Shown: piece by piece, positions 27,787-35,974 of the stretch | Layout: the number at the start of each line of letters is the position of its first letter | Numbering within the stretch: the first letter of the stretch is position 1 | Source of the DNA: CAVYXF01 sp963772335 | GTDB lineage: Bacteria > Pseudomonadota > Alphaproteobacteria > Rhizobiales > Rhodomicrobiaceae | DNA length: 39,196 nucleotides | Direction of reading: 5' to 3' | Assembly (NCBI GenBank): GCA_963772335.1 | Contig: CAVYXF010000013.1 | Span: 1 to 39,196 of the forward strand | Position numbers and translations under genes: made by a program | Notes under the pieces: model-generated | What the model was told of the DNA's origin: nothing | Seen by the model: only the letters and a program-made list of their open reading frames with translations | The model's database searches: none

Positions 27787-28563
27787 TCAGCCAGGGAGCG
27801 TATTCGCTTCCTTCTCGATTTCGATGAAAACCCGTCCAACTGTGCCAACCGCCCGGTAGAATGCGGTGGAGGATGCTGCCTCCAAATCCGCAAAGAAGCG
27901 GTTCGCCCAGGGATTCAAATGGCGGTTGAAGAACGTTTTCTGGTCGATCGTCTCGTCGGCGAACTGGCTGGAAATAATGCCGCTCATCACCTCGCACAGC
28001 GTGGCGATGTGGTCTTCCGGTTCGGAAACATGCTCGGCTTTTTCTATGCCGAGCTTGGCCAGATCCTCCCGCACCTTCGCGAGCGGGCGCTCATGCAGGA
28101 AGCCAGTGAGATAATAGGAACCATAGGGCAGCAATTCGCCACGGCCGAGCCCAACGAAAAGGCGGAAGAATTCGTCTTCGAGCTCTTGCGGCGTTGTGGC
28201 CGTGGCTGCCTTGCCCAGCTGAACATGGGCCACGCCTAAGGGGCTGGCGTTACCTTTAATGCGAGACAAACCTGCCAGTAAATCCTTGCCCGGCGCGCGC
28301 CACAGAAGGAGGCCCAGTAAGGCGTACTCATCAGCGCGCGCCTGCTCTATCGGATCGAGCGCTTGTTCCATAGGCGTTGCGCCATAAAGATCTGGTCGTA
28401 TCACGAAGCGGGGAATGCCGGTGACCGACTCCACCTGAAGAATCCGATCGGCGGGAACGCGCTTCCAGTTCGATATGGCAGGCTGAGAAATTCCGAGCAG
28501 CCTCGAGAGCCCCCTCACCCCGCCGGCAGTTCGAATGACTTGTTCCAAGCCTGGGTCGCGCAT
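27787..28563 (-). CDS. HTH-TorD fusion: Cro/YdaS-like DNA-binding domain joined to TorD/DmsD chaperone
   Basis: The 258-residue product has two parts. Residues about 1-60 (VIRTAGGVRGLSRLLGISQPAISNWKRVPADRI...) have the pattern of a Cro/YdaS helix-turn-helix: helix, turn GISQPAISNWK, then a VESVTGIPRFVIRPDLYG segment. Residues about 75-250 match TorD/DmsD-type chaperones, all-helical, with the signature-like PYGSYYLTGFLHERPLAKVREDLAKLGI and EPEDHIATLCEVM. TorD-family proteins bind Tat signals and help load the molybdenum cofactor. The fusion suggests a chaperone that also senses or controls fdh transcription (inference). It starts the small tat-fdh3ABC group. The ribosome binding site is weak (AGAGAG). 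Confidence 0.85.
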   Translation of the reverse strand: MRDPGLEQVIRTAGGVRGLSRLLGISQPAISNWKRVPADRILQVESVTGIPRFVIRPDLYGATPMEQALDPIEQARADEYALLGLLLWRAPGKDLLAGLSRIKGNASPLGVAHVQLGKAATATTPQELEDEFFRLFVGLGRGELLPYGSYYLTGFLHERPLAKVREDLAKLGIEKAEHVSEPEDHIATLCEVMSGIISSQFADETIDQKTFFNRHLNPWANRFFADLEAASSTAFYRAVGTVGRVFIEIEKEANTLPG

Positions 28564-28669
28564 AATTTGTGCACTCTCTGACCGCGGAATTTACGCAGTC
28601 GATCCAAAAGGTATGCACCTTCAGGAATGATAGGTTCAGGTTATCACCCTGTCCAGCATATTTGGACCT

Positions 28670-28697
28670 ATTTTAAAGTGCGCGAAAAATGTTTCAG
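28670..28697 (-). promoter_or_regulatory. Candidate promoter for the HTH-torD-fdh3 genes
   Basis: On the minus strand CTGAAA (28697-28692) and TAAAAT (28675-28670) are 16 bases apart, about 107 bases before the HTH-TorD start and just after the DUF3306 stop. AGGTGCATACCT-like dyad arms (AGGT...ACCT, about 28609-28620) lie between and could be an operator. Inference from consensus only. Confidence 0.35.
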
Positions 28698-28707
28698 CGG
28701 CAGACAC

Positions 28708-29349
28708 TTAGGACGGCAGCGCGCCGCCTCCGCGGCGTCGTTTACTCGGCTGCTGCCACTCGGTGGCCGCGGATTCATCATCATTTTTTTCGGCCGGGCG
28801 GGAGGCTGGCATTAGACTTTTGTCTATAAAATGTGCATCCGTTGCTTCTTTGGGCAAACTTGCCTGAGCCGGGCTTGAATCGCTCGTTTCGCGCGGCGGA
28901 GACTCAGCGGTCGTGGCTGCTGCTTTTTCTGCCTCCGGCGCACCGCTTTCCGGTGATTGGCCGATGACTCGCGCGAGAAGCTGCGTAACATCGTGGGTGG
29001 GGGACAGAGGACCGAAACCGGGGACGCCATCCGGCGCATTCCAGTCCCAGGCGTTCTCCGCAAGGCCGGTGAACTGGCTGATTGCCGGGTCGGTCGCCCA
29101 GATCCGCTTCAGGGCCGCCTGTCTCCAGGCGTCGGGCACGCGTTTTCGCAGCCACTGGGACAGGTCGGTCGAGGCGTCGATGCTTTCGATCGGCGGGAGG
29201 TCTTCAAGTGCAACCTCTTCCGGTTCGGCATTTGGCGCGCCGGTTTGTCGCGATTCCTCCGCCTCTGATCGCGGCTCTTCGGCCCTGGTTCGGGCTTGCG
29301 ACTTGCGCTTCGACCACCGGTTAAGAAAGGTCTCGCCGTCATCACTCAT
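28708..29349 (-). CDS. DUF3306 domain protein
   Basis: A 213-residue protein of a family found with formate dehydrogenase genes. The N-terminal FLNRWSKRKSQAR is basic; the centre (PPIESIDASTDLSQWLRKRVPDAWRQAALKRIW, then WDWNAPDGVPGFGPL) carries the DUF3306 core; the C-terminal third is low-complexity and Pro/Glu/Ala-rich. No signal or membrane helix. ATG 29349 is preceded by AGGAG at 9 bases. It starts 5 bases after the DUF3305 stop, so they are coupled. Biochemical role unknown; a part in FDH maturation is inferred from context. Confidence 0.82.
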   Translation of the reverse strand: MSDDGETFLNRWSKRKSQARTRAEEPRSEAEESRQTGAPNAEPEEVALEDLPPIESIDASTDLSQWLRKRVPDAWRQAALKRIWATDPAISQFTGLAENAWDWNAPDGVPGFGPLSPTHDVTQLLARVIGQSPESGAPEAEKAAATTAESPPRETSDSSPAQASLPKEATDAHFIDKSLMPASRPAEKNDDESAATEWQQPSKRRRGGGALPS

Positions 29350-29354
29350 GGCTG

Positions 29355-29861
29355 TCATCTCCTGCACGGCGTACACCTCCCGGCCTGGACGGAAAACGCC
29401 TCGGGATCGGCTTTGTCACGCCGGCGTTTCTGGAAGCTCCGCTCCACATGATGGGTTTCGACGAAATCGGCCAGCCGTACTGCGATCTCGGGCGGCATGG
29501 CGACGGCTTCCACAATGTCGTCGCCGGCCTCAGTGAAGGCCTCACCTTCGGCGGGGTCGGCGGTTACCCCGATAACTCTTACCGGCGGCTCTCCGTCCGC
29601 TCGGCGCAGCGAGACCCAGATTTTCGGTGAACCGCTCGCGAGATTATCTCGGTAATTTGCCGTCTCGATCGAAAAGAAGCTGATGACATGCGCGCCGGCG
29701 TAGAACTGGCTCACGCCGCCATCCGCCCTCAGCGCCGTCCATTCCGCCACCGCTGGCGCGCCCGGCAAAATCGCAGAGGGCAGCCAGACATGATCGATCC
29801 AAGGATTGTCGAGAGCCCGGCGCTCCACAACGACGCCGACCGTGAGGTCCTCTTGTGTCAT
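29355..29861 (-). CDS. DUF3305 domain protein
   Basis: A 168-residue cytoplasmic protein with the DUF3305 pattern: VVVERRALDNPWIDHVWLPSAI near the start, YRDNLASGSPKIWVSLRR in the middle, and a C-terminal AEAF/AVAMPPEIAVRLADFVETHH. The family occurs next to DUF3306 in FDH clusters. The last residues contain C-x2-C (RCTPCRR), which could bind metal but is at the variable tail. It begins 12 bases after the DUF6352 gene. Function unknown. Confidence 0.82.
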   Translation of the reverse strand: MTQEDLTVGVVVERRALDNPWIDHVWLPSAILPGAPAVAEWTALRADGGVSQFYAGAHVISFFSIETANYRDNLASGSPKIWVSLRRADGEPPVRVIGVTADPAEGEAFTEAGDDIVEAVAMPPEIAVRLADFVETHHVERSFQKRRRDKADPEAFSVQAGRCTPCRR

Positions 29862-29873
29862 CGAACCATTCCT

Positions 29874-30881
29874 CTAGTTCGTGAGCAGCGGCATGTGAAG
29901 CGGCAAGCCGGTGACCAGATTTTGTGGCTTCATGCGCAAAAATTTGTCCTGATCGTGCGCCATCAGCAGATATACCGGTCTTCCGCTGACCTCCGGCGCA
30001 AATGGGAGCGTCGTATCGGGTTTGATCGCAAACATCGCAATGATTTGGGATACATCGTCATCGCCGATGATTTCTCGCCGCCAGAGAGCGTTGCCTATGC
30101 GCGTCGCTTCGGCGTCGAGTCCGACGCTCCAGCGCAGATCGCTATCCTCTATGCGCTCCAGTGGTTCAATCTCCGCTTCAAAGCCGAGGATTTGCCTGAT
30201 CCATTTCTCGAGCGCTATCGCCAGCGCGCGCCGACCGCCATTCGAGCCGCTCAGCTCGAAAACCATGTCGAAGGCATCGCTGCGACCCCAATAGTCAGCC
30301 TCATTCTCCTTCCTCAGCACATCGAGATTGGCGATGTCGTTGCTGAACATCCGCAGCAGCGGCGAGCTATGGACATCGGCCTCATGCCGCTCCACCGTCT
30401 CCGCATCCGCGAGCATCACGGCGCCATCCTGGATCGCTACGCGCTGGGGGCGGTAAAACAGCTCGCCCGCCCGAACGACGAAAGCATCGCCACAGCCCTC
30501 TAGCGCATTTCTCATGATGATGTGGGCGAGCTGATTGATGAACAGAGGCGGTAGCCGTTTGATTCCCTCGCGGATGAGCCGCACATAGGCCGCCTCCAGC
30601 GTCGGCGCGGCAATGAGCCGGTCGCGGAAGTCGAGCATCACTCCCCAGTTTTCGCGCGCATCGGGGTCGGTGATAGCGGTGATGGCTTCCGGCGCAACAG
30701 GAGTACGCGGATCTTCCATCAGATGTGCATGAATGTCCCGCTCCGCCGCGCAGGCATCTTCGGGCGGTAGTAATTCCGGGCGCGCCAGATAGGCCTTCAG
30801 GAACTCATCCGTGAGGATCAGCCCGCCATGATCGCCGCGCTCCAACAGGATGTGGCCCGAGGATAGCCAGAAATCCTTCAT
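29874..30881 (-). CDS. DUF6352 family protein
   Basis: A 335-residue protein beginning FWLSSGHILLERGDHGGLILTDEFLKAYLARPE, which I recognise as the DUF6352 type found beside DUF3305/DUF6505 and FDH genes. No signal, no membrane helix and no obvious cofactor motif. Visible blocks include RLPPLFINQLAHIIMRNALEGC and DAFDMVFELSGSNGGRRALAIAL. Its start overlaps the DUF6505 stop by 4 bases (ATGA-type coupling). Role unknown; probably a cytosolic assembly factor for the dehydrogenase (inference). Confidence 0.75.
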   Translation of the reverse strand: MKDFWLSSGHILLERGDHGGLILTDEFLKAYLARPELLPPEDACAAERDIHAHLMEDPRTPVAPEAITAITDPDARENWGVMLDFRDRLIAAPTLEAAYVRLIREGIKRLPPLFINQLAHIIMRNALEGCGDAFVVRAGELFYRPQRVAIQDGAVMLADAETVERHEADVHSSPLLRMFSNDIANLDVLRKENEADYWGRSDAFDMVFELSGSNGGRRALAIALEKWIRQILGFEAEIEPLERIEDSDLRWSVGLDAEATRIGNALWRREIIGDDDVSQIIAMFAIKPDTTLPFAPEVSGRPVYLLMAHDQDKFLRMKPQNLVTGLPLHMPLLTN

Positions 30882-31426
30882 GGGATGTCCCCTTTCGACA
30901 AACCGGCCAAATCGATTTCCTCCGTGGGTTCCTCCGGCTCCTCGCTCATCTCGAAGGCGAAGACCCTGAAGCCGCCCTGGGCAAAGTCTTCGCGCGGACT
31001 AATGGTCCGAAATCGTTCGCGGATTTCGCCGTCCTCGAATGTCCGTTGCACTGCTAAAAGTGTGTGAGGAGGCTGCTCGCAAAGGGAAGCGGCGAAGGCG
31101 AGTTCCTCTTCGGCCGCGCCGCGCGCGGCTTCCAAGCTCGGCGCATTAAAAACTTCATGGATGCGGCTCGCCAACGCTTGAAGCGCACTCTCGCGCTCGC
31201 CAGGGGTGATTTCTGTGACGATAGCGAGCGTAGACCAGCCGAAACTCTGGATGCCAAGCCAGCCGGAACGGAAGGCTATCTTTTCCTTCGCTTTGAGGGT
31301 GCGGACGTCGTGGCCGTTGAACATGAACACGCCGGAAACAACCCATTCTCCGGGCTCTGCCGCTCGGTCGAACACGAACGTATCGGAGGGATCAAGGCGG
31401 ATGGCACGCGGCAGCTTCACAGCCAT
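30878..31426 (-). CDS. DUF6505 family protein
   Basis: A 182-residue protein (LPRAIRLDPSDTFVFDRAAEPGEW, GIQSFGWSTLAIVTEI, CEQPPHTLLAVQRTFEDGEIRE). I recognise it as the partner of DUF6352 in alphaproteobacterial FDH clusters. No known catalytic motif. The first codons overlap the end of the upstream ligase-like gene by 10 bases, and its stop overlaps DUF6352 by 4, so the block is tightly coupled. The C-terminal part is acidic. Confidence 0.75.
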   Translation of the reverse strand: MAVKLPRAIRLDPSDTFVFDRAAEPGEWVVSGVFMFNGHDVRTLKAKEKIAFRSGWLGIQSFGWSTLAIVTEITPGERESALQALASRIHEVFNAPSLEAARGAAEEELAFAASLCEQPPHTLLAVQRTFEDGEIRERFRTISPREDFAQGGFRVFAFEMSEEPEEPTEEIDLAGLSKGDIP

Positions 31427-32160
31427 GGCTCCTGCGTTTGCGGATCAAGCCATGACGGTTTGGTTAATGCTTCAATAAGGAGTCGCTTCTCCCGCAGCGC
31501 GCCCACTCCCTCGCAAAGATTGCCTGCTTCGTCCAAAGAGGCAGGCAGGCCGGGGGTTTGCTGCAGACGGTCCATCCAGCGCGACATCTCACGCCGAGCC
31601 CCGAACTCGGCCCAGTTATAGAGGGCGGACATGAGGTGCCGCGCGAACCCTTCGACGATATCCGCCGGTTCAACGTCCCAGATGCCTTCCTCCGCCAGCG
31701 CAACGCCACGTTTCCATTCGCCCGGTTCGGTTCGGTAATGCCCGGCAGTGCGAACCATCGCCCCAAAGACCATCCAGTCTGGCGTTTCGCCCTCGCCGCA
31801 CTCCGCATTCCAGACCAGTCGGCCGCCGCCCAGAATGCCCATATCCAGCATGATCATGTCCGGCCAGGAAAACGCAACCGGCTTCTCTGGAGGGCAATGC
31901 ACGGCAAGCGTGTCGGCAAGGGCGTTCATCGCGGCAAAGAGTACCAGCCGGGCTTCGGCCAAGGGCTCGGCAGGCTCGAGCACCACGGCAAATTCCGCAA
32001 GCTGGAAACGCCGGGCCCACACCAGCTTGCCGGCGGTTTTCTCCCGCAGAGCCACCGCATGTTTGAACGCGTCCGCGGCTTCGCGAACGGTGATAAGGGT
32101 GAATGCCGGTGGCAGGTCGGGACGGCCTGCGTCGCCGAGATGCTTCTTAGCTGCCATCAT
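31417..32160 (-). CDS. Biotin/lipoate protein ligase-like protein
   Basis: A 247-residue protein of the BPL/LplA/LipB fold (about residues 20-200). The biotin-ligase block KWPND appears as FSWPDMIMLD, with Lys replaced by Ser and Asn by Asp, and GILGGGRLVWN follows where BirA has the G-(K/R)-x-x-G-I-L segment. I find no GRGRxG biotin-adenylate motif. So the fold is kept but activity may differ or be lost. ATG 32160 is followed at once by a second ATG; AAGAGCGG is just upstream. It is the first gene of the FDH accessory operon, divergent from the polyferredoxin gene. Confidence 0.8.
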   Translation of the reverse strand: MMAAKKHLGDAGRPDLPPAFTLITVREAADAFKHAVALREKTAGKLVWARRFQLAEFAVVLEPAEPLAEARLVLFAAMNALADTLAVHCPPEKPVAFSWPDMIMLDMGILGGGRLVWNAECGEGETPDWMVFGAMVRTAGHYRTEPGEWKRGVALAEEGIWDVEPADIVEGFARHLMSALYNWAEFGARREMSRWMDRLQQTPGLPASLDEAGNLCEGVGALREKRLLIEALTKPSWLDPQTQEPWL

Positions 32161-32195
32161 CCGCTCTTTCAGCCGGGCGGGCGAAACTGGCGAGA

Positions 32196-32222
32196 TTGTG
32201 AACCATAACCGGATGCTATAAT
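32196..32222 (+). promoter_or_regulatory. Candidate sigma-70 promoter of the polyferredoxin gene
   Basis: TTGTGA (32196-32201) and a perfect TATAAT (32217-32222) are 15 bases apart, 78 bases before the start at 32300. The spacer is shorter than the ideal 17. The 139-base spacer must also hold the promoter of the divergent accessory operon. Confidence 0.45.
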
Positions 32223-32299
32223 GTGCGCTCAATGAACATGCATGCAAGCTAAGATGATCCGAGCGAGGTTTGCTGGCCCAGACTAACGAGGAGACAAGC

Positions 32300-34343
32300 A
32301 TGGCGGATGCTGATCGCATCGTCGCCGTATGTTCCTGCGAAAACTCGATGCCGCTGGATGAGAAGACCATCGCACGCGGCTGCGAAGGCGGCGAGCTCCG
32401 CTACGCCAAGCACCTTTGCCGATCCGAACTCGACCTCTTTCAGGCAATGCTCGGCGAAGCGCGCCCACTCACCGTCGGCTGCACGCAAGAAGCGCCGCTG
32501 TTTGACGAGGTCGCCAGCGAGGCTGGTTTTCACAACCATCTCGCCTTCGTCAATATACGGGAAATGGCGGGGTGGTCCGCCGACGCCAACCGTTCCGGCG
32601 CGAAGATGGCCGCGCTGCTGGCTACCGCCACGGTCAATACGCCGCCCACTGCCGTCGTTCCGCTGAAAAGCGAAGGCGTCATTCTCATCTATGGCCGCGA
32701 CGAAGCCGCGTTGGACGCGGCCGACATGCTGCGAGATATTCTGGACGTCACGGTCATGCTGACCGGTAAGCAGCCTGTCCAGCCCCGCCGCATTGCGCAT
32801 TTTCCTGTGGTCAAGGGAACCGTCGTGAAGGCCGCCGGTCATCTCGGCGCTTTCGAGATCACCGTCAACGACTATGCCGCACCCGCCCCGTCCTCGCGGG
32901 GCCATCTGGTCTTCGGGCCGGCACGGAATGGCGCCGTCTCGCGCTGCGATCTCATCCTCGATCTGGCTGGCGCAACACCTCTGTTCCCCGCTCCCGATCT
33001 GCGGCAGGGCTATCTCCGCGCGGATCCCGGCAACAGGGCCGCGGTGCAAAAAGCCATATTCGATGCATCGCAGCTGATCGGCGAGTTCGATAAGCCGCGC
33101 TTCGTGAAATACACGGAGCATTTATGCGCGCATTCCCGCTCGCGGCGCACCGGCTGCACCCGTTGTCTTGAGGTATGCCCGGCGGGCGCGATAAGTCCTA
33201 ACGGCGATCACGTCGCCATCAGCGCCGAGCTTTGTATGGGGTGCGGTTCCTGCGCATCCGTTTGCCCGACCGGCGCGGCCGCCTATGATTATCCGCCATC
33301 CACAACGCTTCTGTCGCGTCTGCGTGCGCTGCTGCTGACCTATGCGGAAGCGGGTGGACGCGAGCCAGTGATCCTCATCCACGACGGCGAACATGGCGAG
33401 GCGCTGATCGATGCACTCGCTCGATACGGCGCTGGGCTGCCAGCAAATGTCCTGCCTATTCGCGTCAACGAGGTCACGCAAATCGGCCTGGATGCGATCG
33501 CGGCCAGCTTCGCCTACGGCGCTACCGCTCTGCTCCTTCTGGCAAGAGCCAAACCCAAGCACGACATTGGTGCCCTCTATCGGAATGTGAACTACGCCAA
33601 TATCGTGCTCGCTGGTCTCGGCTATGGCGAAGGGCTTTGCGCCACCATCGAAACAGACGATCCCGATCAGCTTGCCGATGCATTGGCCAATATCCGCAAG
33701 GGAGTGAACCTAACGCGCACGGCGCAGTTCCTTCCGCTTGGCGCAGGCAGGAACCTGCTGAAATTCGTCATGGGCGAGCTTTACCGCGCTTCGCCGCAAA
33801 AAACCGATCGGATCGCCCTCCCGCCGCAAGCGCCCTTTGGTGGTCTCGTGGTGGACGTCGCAGGCTGCACGCTCTGTCTCGCCTGCGTCTCGGTTTGCCC
33901 GACAACGGCGCTGACGGCGCAATGAAGAGCGTCCGATGCTGCGTTTCGCGGAGGATCTGTGCGTGCAATGCGGGCTCTGCCAATCGACATGTCCGGAAAA
34001 GGTGATCGCGCTTGAGCCGCGCATCGATTTTGCTGCATGGTCCGCCCCGCCTGTGGTCATCAAGGAGGAAGAACCGTTCCACTGCATCTCCTGCGGCAAG
34101 GCGTTCGGCACGAAGAGCACCATCGAGCGCATCACGGCCAGGCTCGAAGGAAAGCATTGGATGTTCTCTGGCGAAAATGCCAAGCGCATTGCGGTGATCA
34201 AGATGTGTGACGACTGCCGTGTCGAGGCGGTTATCAATGAGAGCTTCGACCCGCATGGCGCGCCGGAACGCCCTGCGGTGCGGACCACCGAGGATTATCT
34301 GCGCGCGCGCCAACAGGCCGGAGAAAAAGATCCTGTTTCCTGA
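32300..34343 (+). pseudogene. FDH-linked polyferredoxin (4Fe-4S) gene, split by a +1 frameshift
   Basis: The first part (32300-33925, 541 residues, GGAG before ATG) starts ADADRIVAVCSCENSM and carries ferredoxin clusters CTRCLEVCPAG, CMGCGSCASVCPTG and CTLCLACVSVCPTTAL, then stops at TGA 33923. The second part (33936-34343) starts MLRFAEDLCVQCGLCQSTCPEK and has further Cys pairs (CISCGKAF, CDDC). Dropping one base at about 33920 joins them as TALTA-NEERP-MLRFAED, which reads as one continuous ~680-residue protein with four ferredoxin motifs. Members of this family are a single chain near FDH genes. The second part might be translated separately from ATG 33936 (weak GAAGAG). Possibly an electron carrier for FDH; cause of the break unknown. 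Confidence 0.82.
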
Positions 34344-34373
34344 GCTGACCGGCGCGTGGGACGCAATGCCCGC

Positions 34374-35672
34374 TCAAGGGGCGTCCTTCGTCGCTTTCAT
34401 CAAAAAGGCAATCAGCGCTTCTCTGTCGGGGGCGGAAACGATCTGGTTTGGCATCTTTGTTCCGGGCGTATAGGAACTCGGCCCTATCTCGAAGAGCTTA
34501 GAGACCGTTTCCGGCGTCCAGGTAATTTCCAGCTTCTTCAATGCAGGGGAATAATGGTAACCGGGCGCGGTGGCGATGCGGCGCCCGAATAGGCCGTGAA
34601 GCGTCGGCCCGGCGCGCGGCCCACCGTCGCGTGTCACGGTATGGCAAGCGGCGCAGGCAGTGAAAACCTGGGCGCCGCGTTCGTTTTTCAACTCCGGCGG
34701 AACGTCATCGTGCGCAAGGGTGAAATCCCTCGAGAGCGGCGCGCCCGTAACGCCGTCCCAGCGCCGCACCACCCGGTCGCCGCTGCCAGAGAGGATCTGG
34801 CTGCCATCGGGAAGGAAGGCTAGGGACCACAAGGGCGACCCGGCCCCGGTAACTTCGGTGATCACCCGCCGCGACCGACGGTCAATGAGGATGATGCGCC
34901 CATCTATGGTTCCAGCGGCGGCCCGCAAACCATCCTTGGTGACGGTGAGTGCAACCACGGGCTTTCCGCCGGTATCCATTTCAGCCGCCGGTGCGTTTTC
35001 TCCCGAAAAGAAGCGGATTTTTCCATCCACCGAGGCCGCAAGGATTTCGCCATCGGCCGAAACGGCCAAAGCGCTGAAGGGAACAGCAAAGCTAAGCACC
35101 CGCGGTGCGCCGTCTTTCGGCCAGATGCGGATGGTTCCGTCATAGCCCGCGCTGACCACACGGCCCTCCGGCAGGAATGCGACCGCATTCACGTTACCGG
35201 TATGGCCGACGAGCACGCGGGGCTCACCTCCATCTAGCGGCCAGAGGCGAACCGTCTGGTCCCAACCCGCCGAGGCGATTGTCCGGCCATCGGGCGAAAG
35301 GGCCAGTGAAACAACAGGCGCGCTATGCCCTTCGAGCGACGCCGACTGCGTGCCATCGGGATTCCAAAGCACGATACGCCCATCCTGGCCAGCCGTCGCA
35401 AGGCGTCCGCTCTCCAGGATTAGGGCGGCGTTCACCGAACCCGCATGCCCGCGCAACACGGCAAGCGCTGATCCGGTGGCCGCATTCCAGCGGATGATGC
35501 TCTCGTCGAAACTGCCGGTCACAATGGTTTTACCATCAGGCGAGACCGCAATCGTGCGCACGGGACCGCCGTGGCCCCGCAAATCCTGCGCTCCCGAGAG
35601 GTCGGAAGATGCAACCAGTGCGGCAGCCGCTAAGCCCAGAAGCCGGGCAAATCCGCGGCGAGGAAGCTTCAA
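34374..35672 (-). CDS. WD40-repeat cytochrome c fusion protein
   Basis: The 432-residue product has an N-terminal signal (RRGFARLLGLAAAALVASS), seven or so WD40-type blades at about 30-310 (GHGGPVRTIAVSPDGKTIVTG and similar), and a C-terminal class I cytochrome c with haem site CAACH (340-344) and Met ligand in GTKMPNQ (Met407). So it is a periplasmic propeller carrying one haem. Proteins like this occur next to alphaproteobacterial FDH clusters; an electron-transfer or docking role is inferred. The start is TTG 35672, with AGGA 7 bases upstream and no nearby ATG. It converges on the polyferredoxin gene. Confidence 0.88.
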   Translation of the reverse strand: MKLPRRGFARLLGLAAAALVASSDLSGAQDLRGHGGPVRTIAVSPDGKTIVTGSFDESIIRWNAATGSALAVLRGHAGSVNAALILESGRLATAGQDGRIVLWNPDGTQSASLEGHSAPVVSLALSPDGRTIASAGWDQTVRLWPLDGGEPRVLVGHTGNVNAVAFLPEGRVVSAGYDGTIRIWPKDGAPRVLSFAVPFSALAVSADGEILAASVDGKIRFFSGENAPAAEMDTGGKPVVALTVTKDGLRAAAGTIDGRIILIDRRSRRVITEVTGAGSPLWSLAFLPDGSQILSGSGDRVVRRWDGVTGAPLSRDFTLAHDDVPPELKNERGAQVFTACAACHTVTRDGGPRAGPTLHGLFGRRIATAPGYHYSPALKKLEITWTPETVSKLFEIGPSSYTPGTKMPNQIVSAPDREALIAFLMKATKDAP

Positions 35673-35680
35673 CAGTAATC

Positions 35681-35809
35681 CTAACGGTCGATCCGCGCCC
35701 CAGACGTCGTCAAGGCGACGGCGGTCGGCTCTTGAAAGCGCTCGAGGACGAAAGCCGTACCCGTGGCCAGCACCGCGGCGGTAACAGCGGCCAGCAAGAA
35801 TGCACGCAT
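35681..35809 (-). CDS. Small membrane-anchored protein (42 aa)
   Basis: A 42-residue product (MRAFLLAAVTAAVLATGTAF, then VLERFQEPTAVALTTSGARI and DR). The first 20 residues form a membrane helix or uncleaved signal, the rest a short polar tail. GGAGAG lies about 8 bases before ATG 35809. It ends 8 bases before the WD40-cytochrome start, so the two are cotranscribed. No family name known to me; it may help membrane attachment of the cytochrome (inference). Confidence 0.65.
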   Translation of the reverse strand: MRAFLLAAVTAAVLATGTAFVLERFQEPTAVALTTSGARIDR

Positions 35810-35974
35810 GATCTTATCTCTCCGGAAAGTCGCCTAGCTATGTTGCGAAACTCTGTAGATCCCGTTCAATTTGAGCGATGAATGCCGGTTCCGTCAAGCA
35901 GGGTGCGTGCTGCGATAACGGGTGAACGGCAGTCGGCCTCGAAAGGCGTTCCGGTATTTTGCTGGCCGTTTTCG

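Noticed and set aside
33915..33940. Programmed frameshift joining the two polyferredoxin parts
   Set aside because: No slippery heptamer or clear downstream structure at the junction; mutation or read error is simpler.
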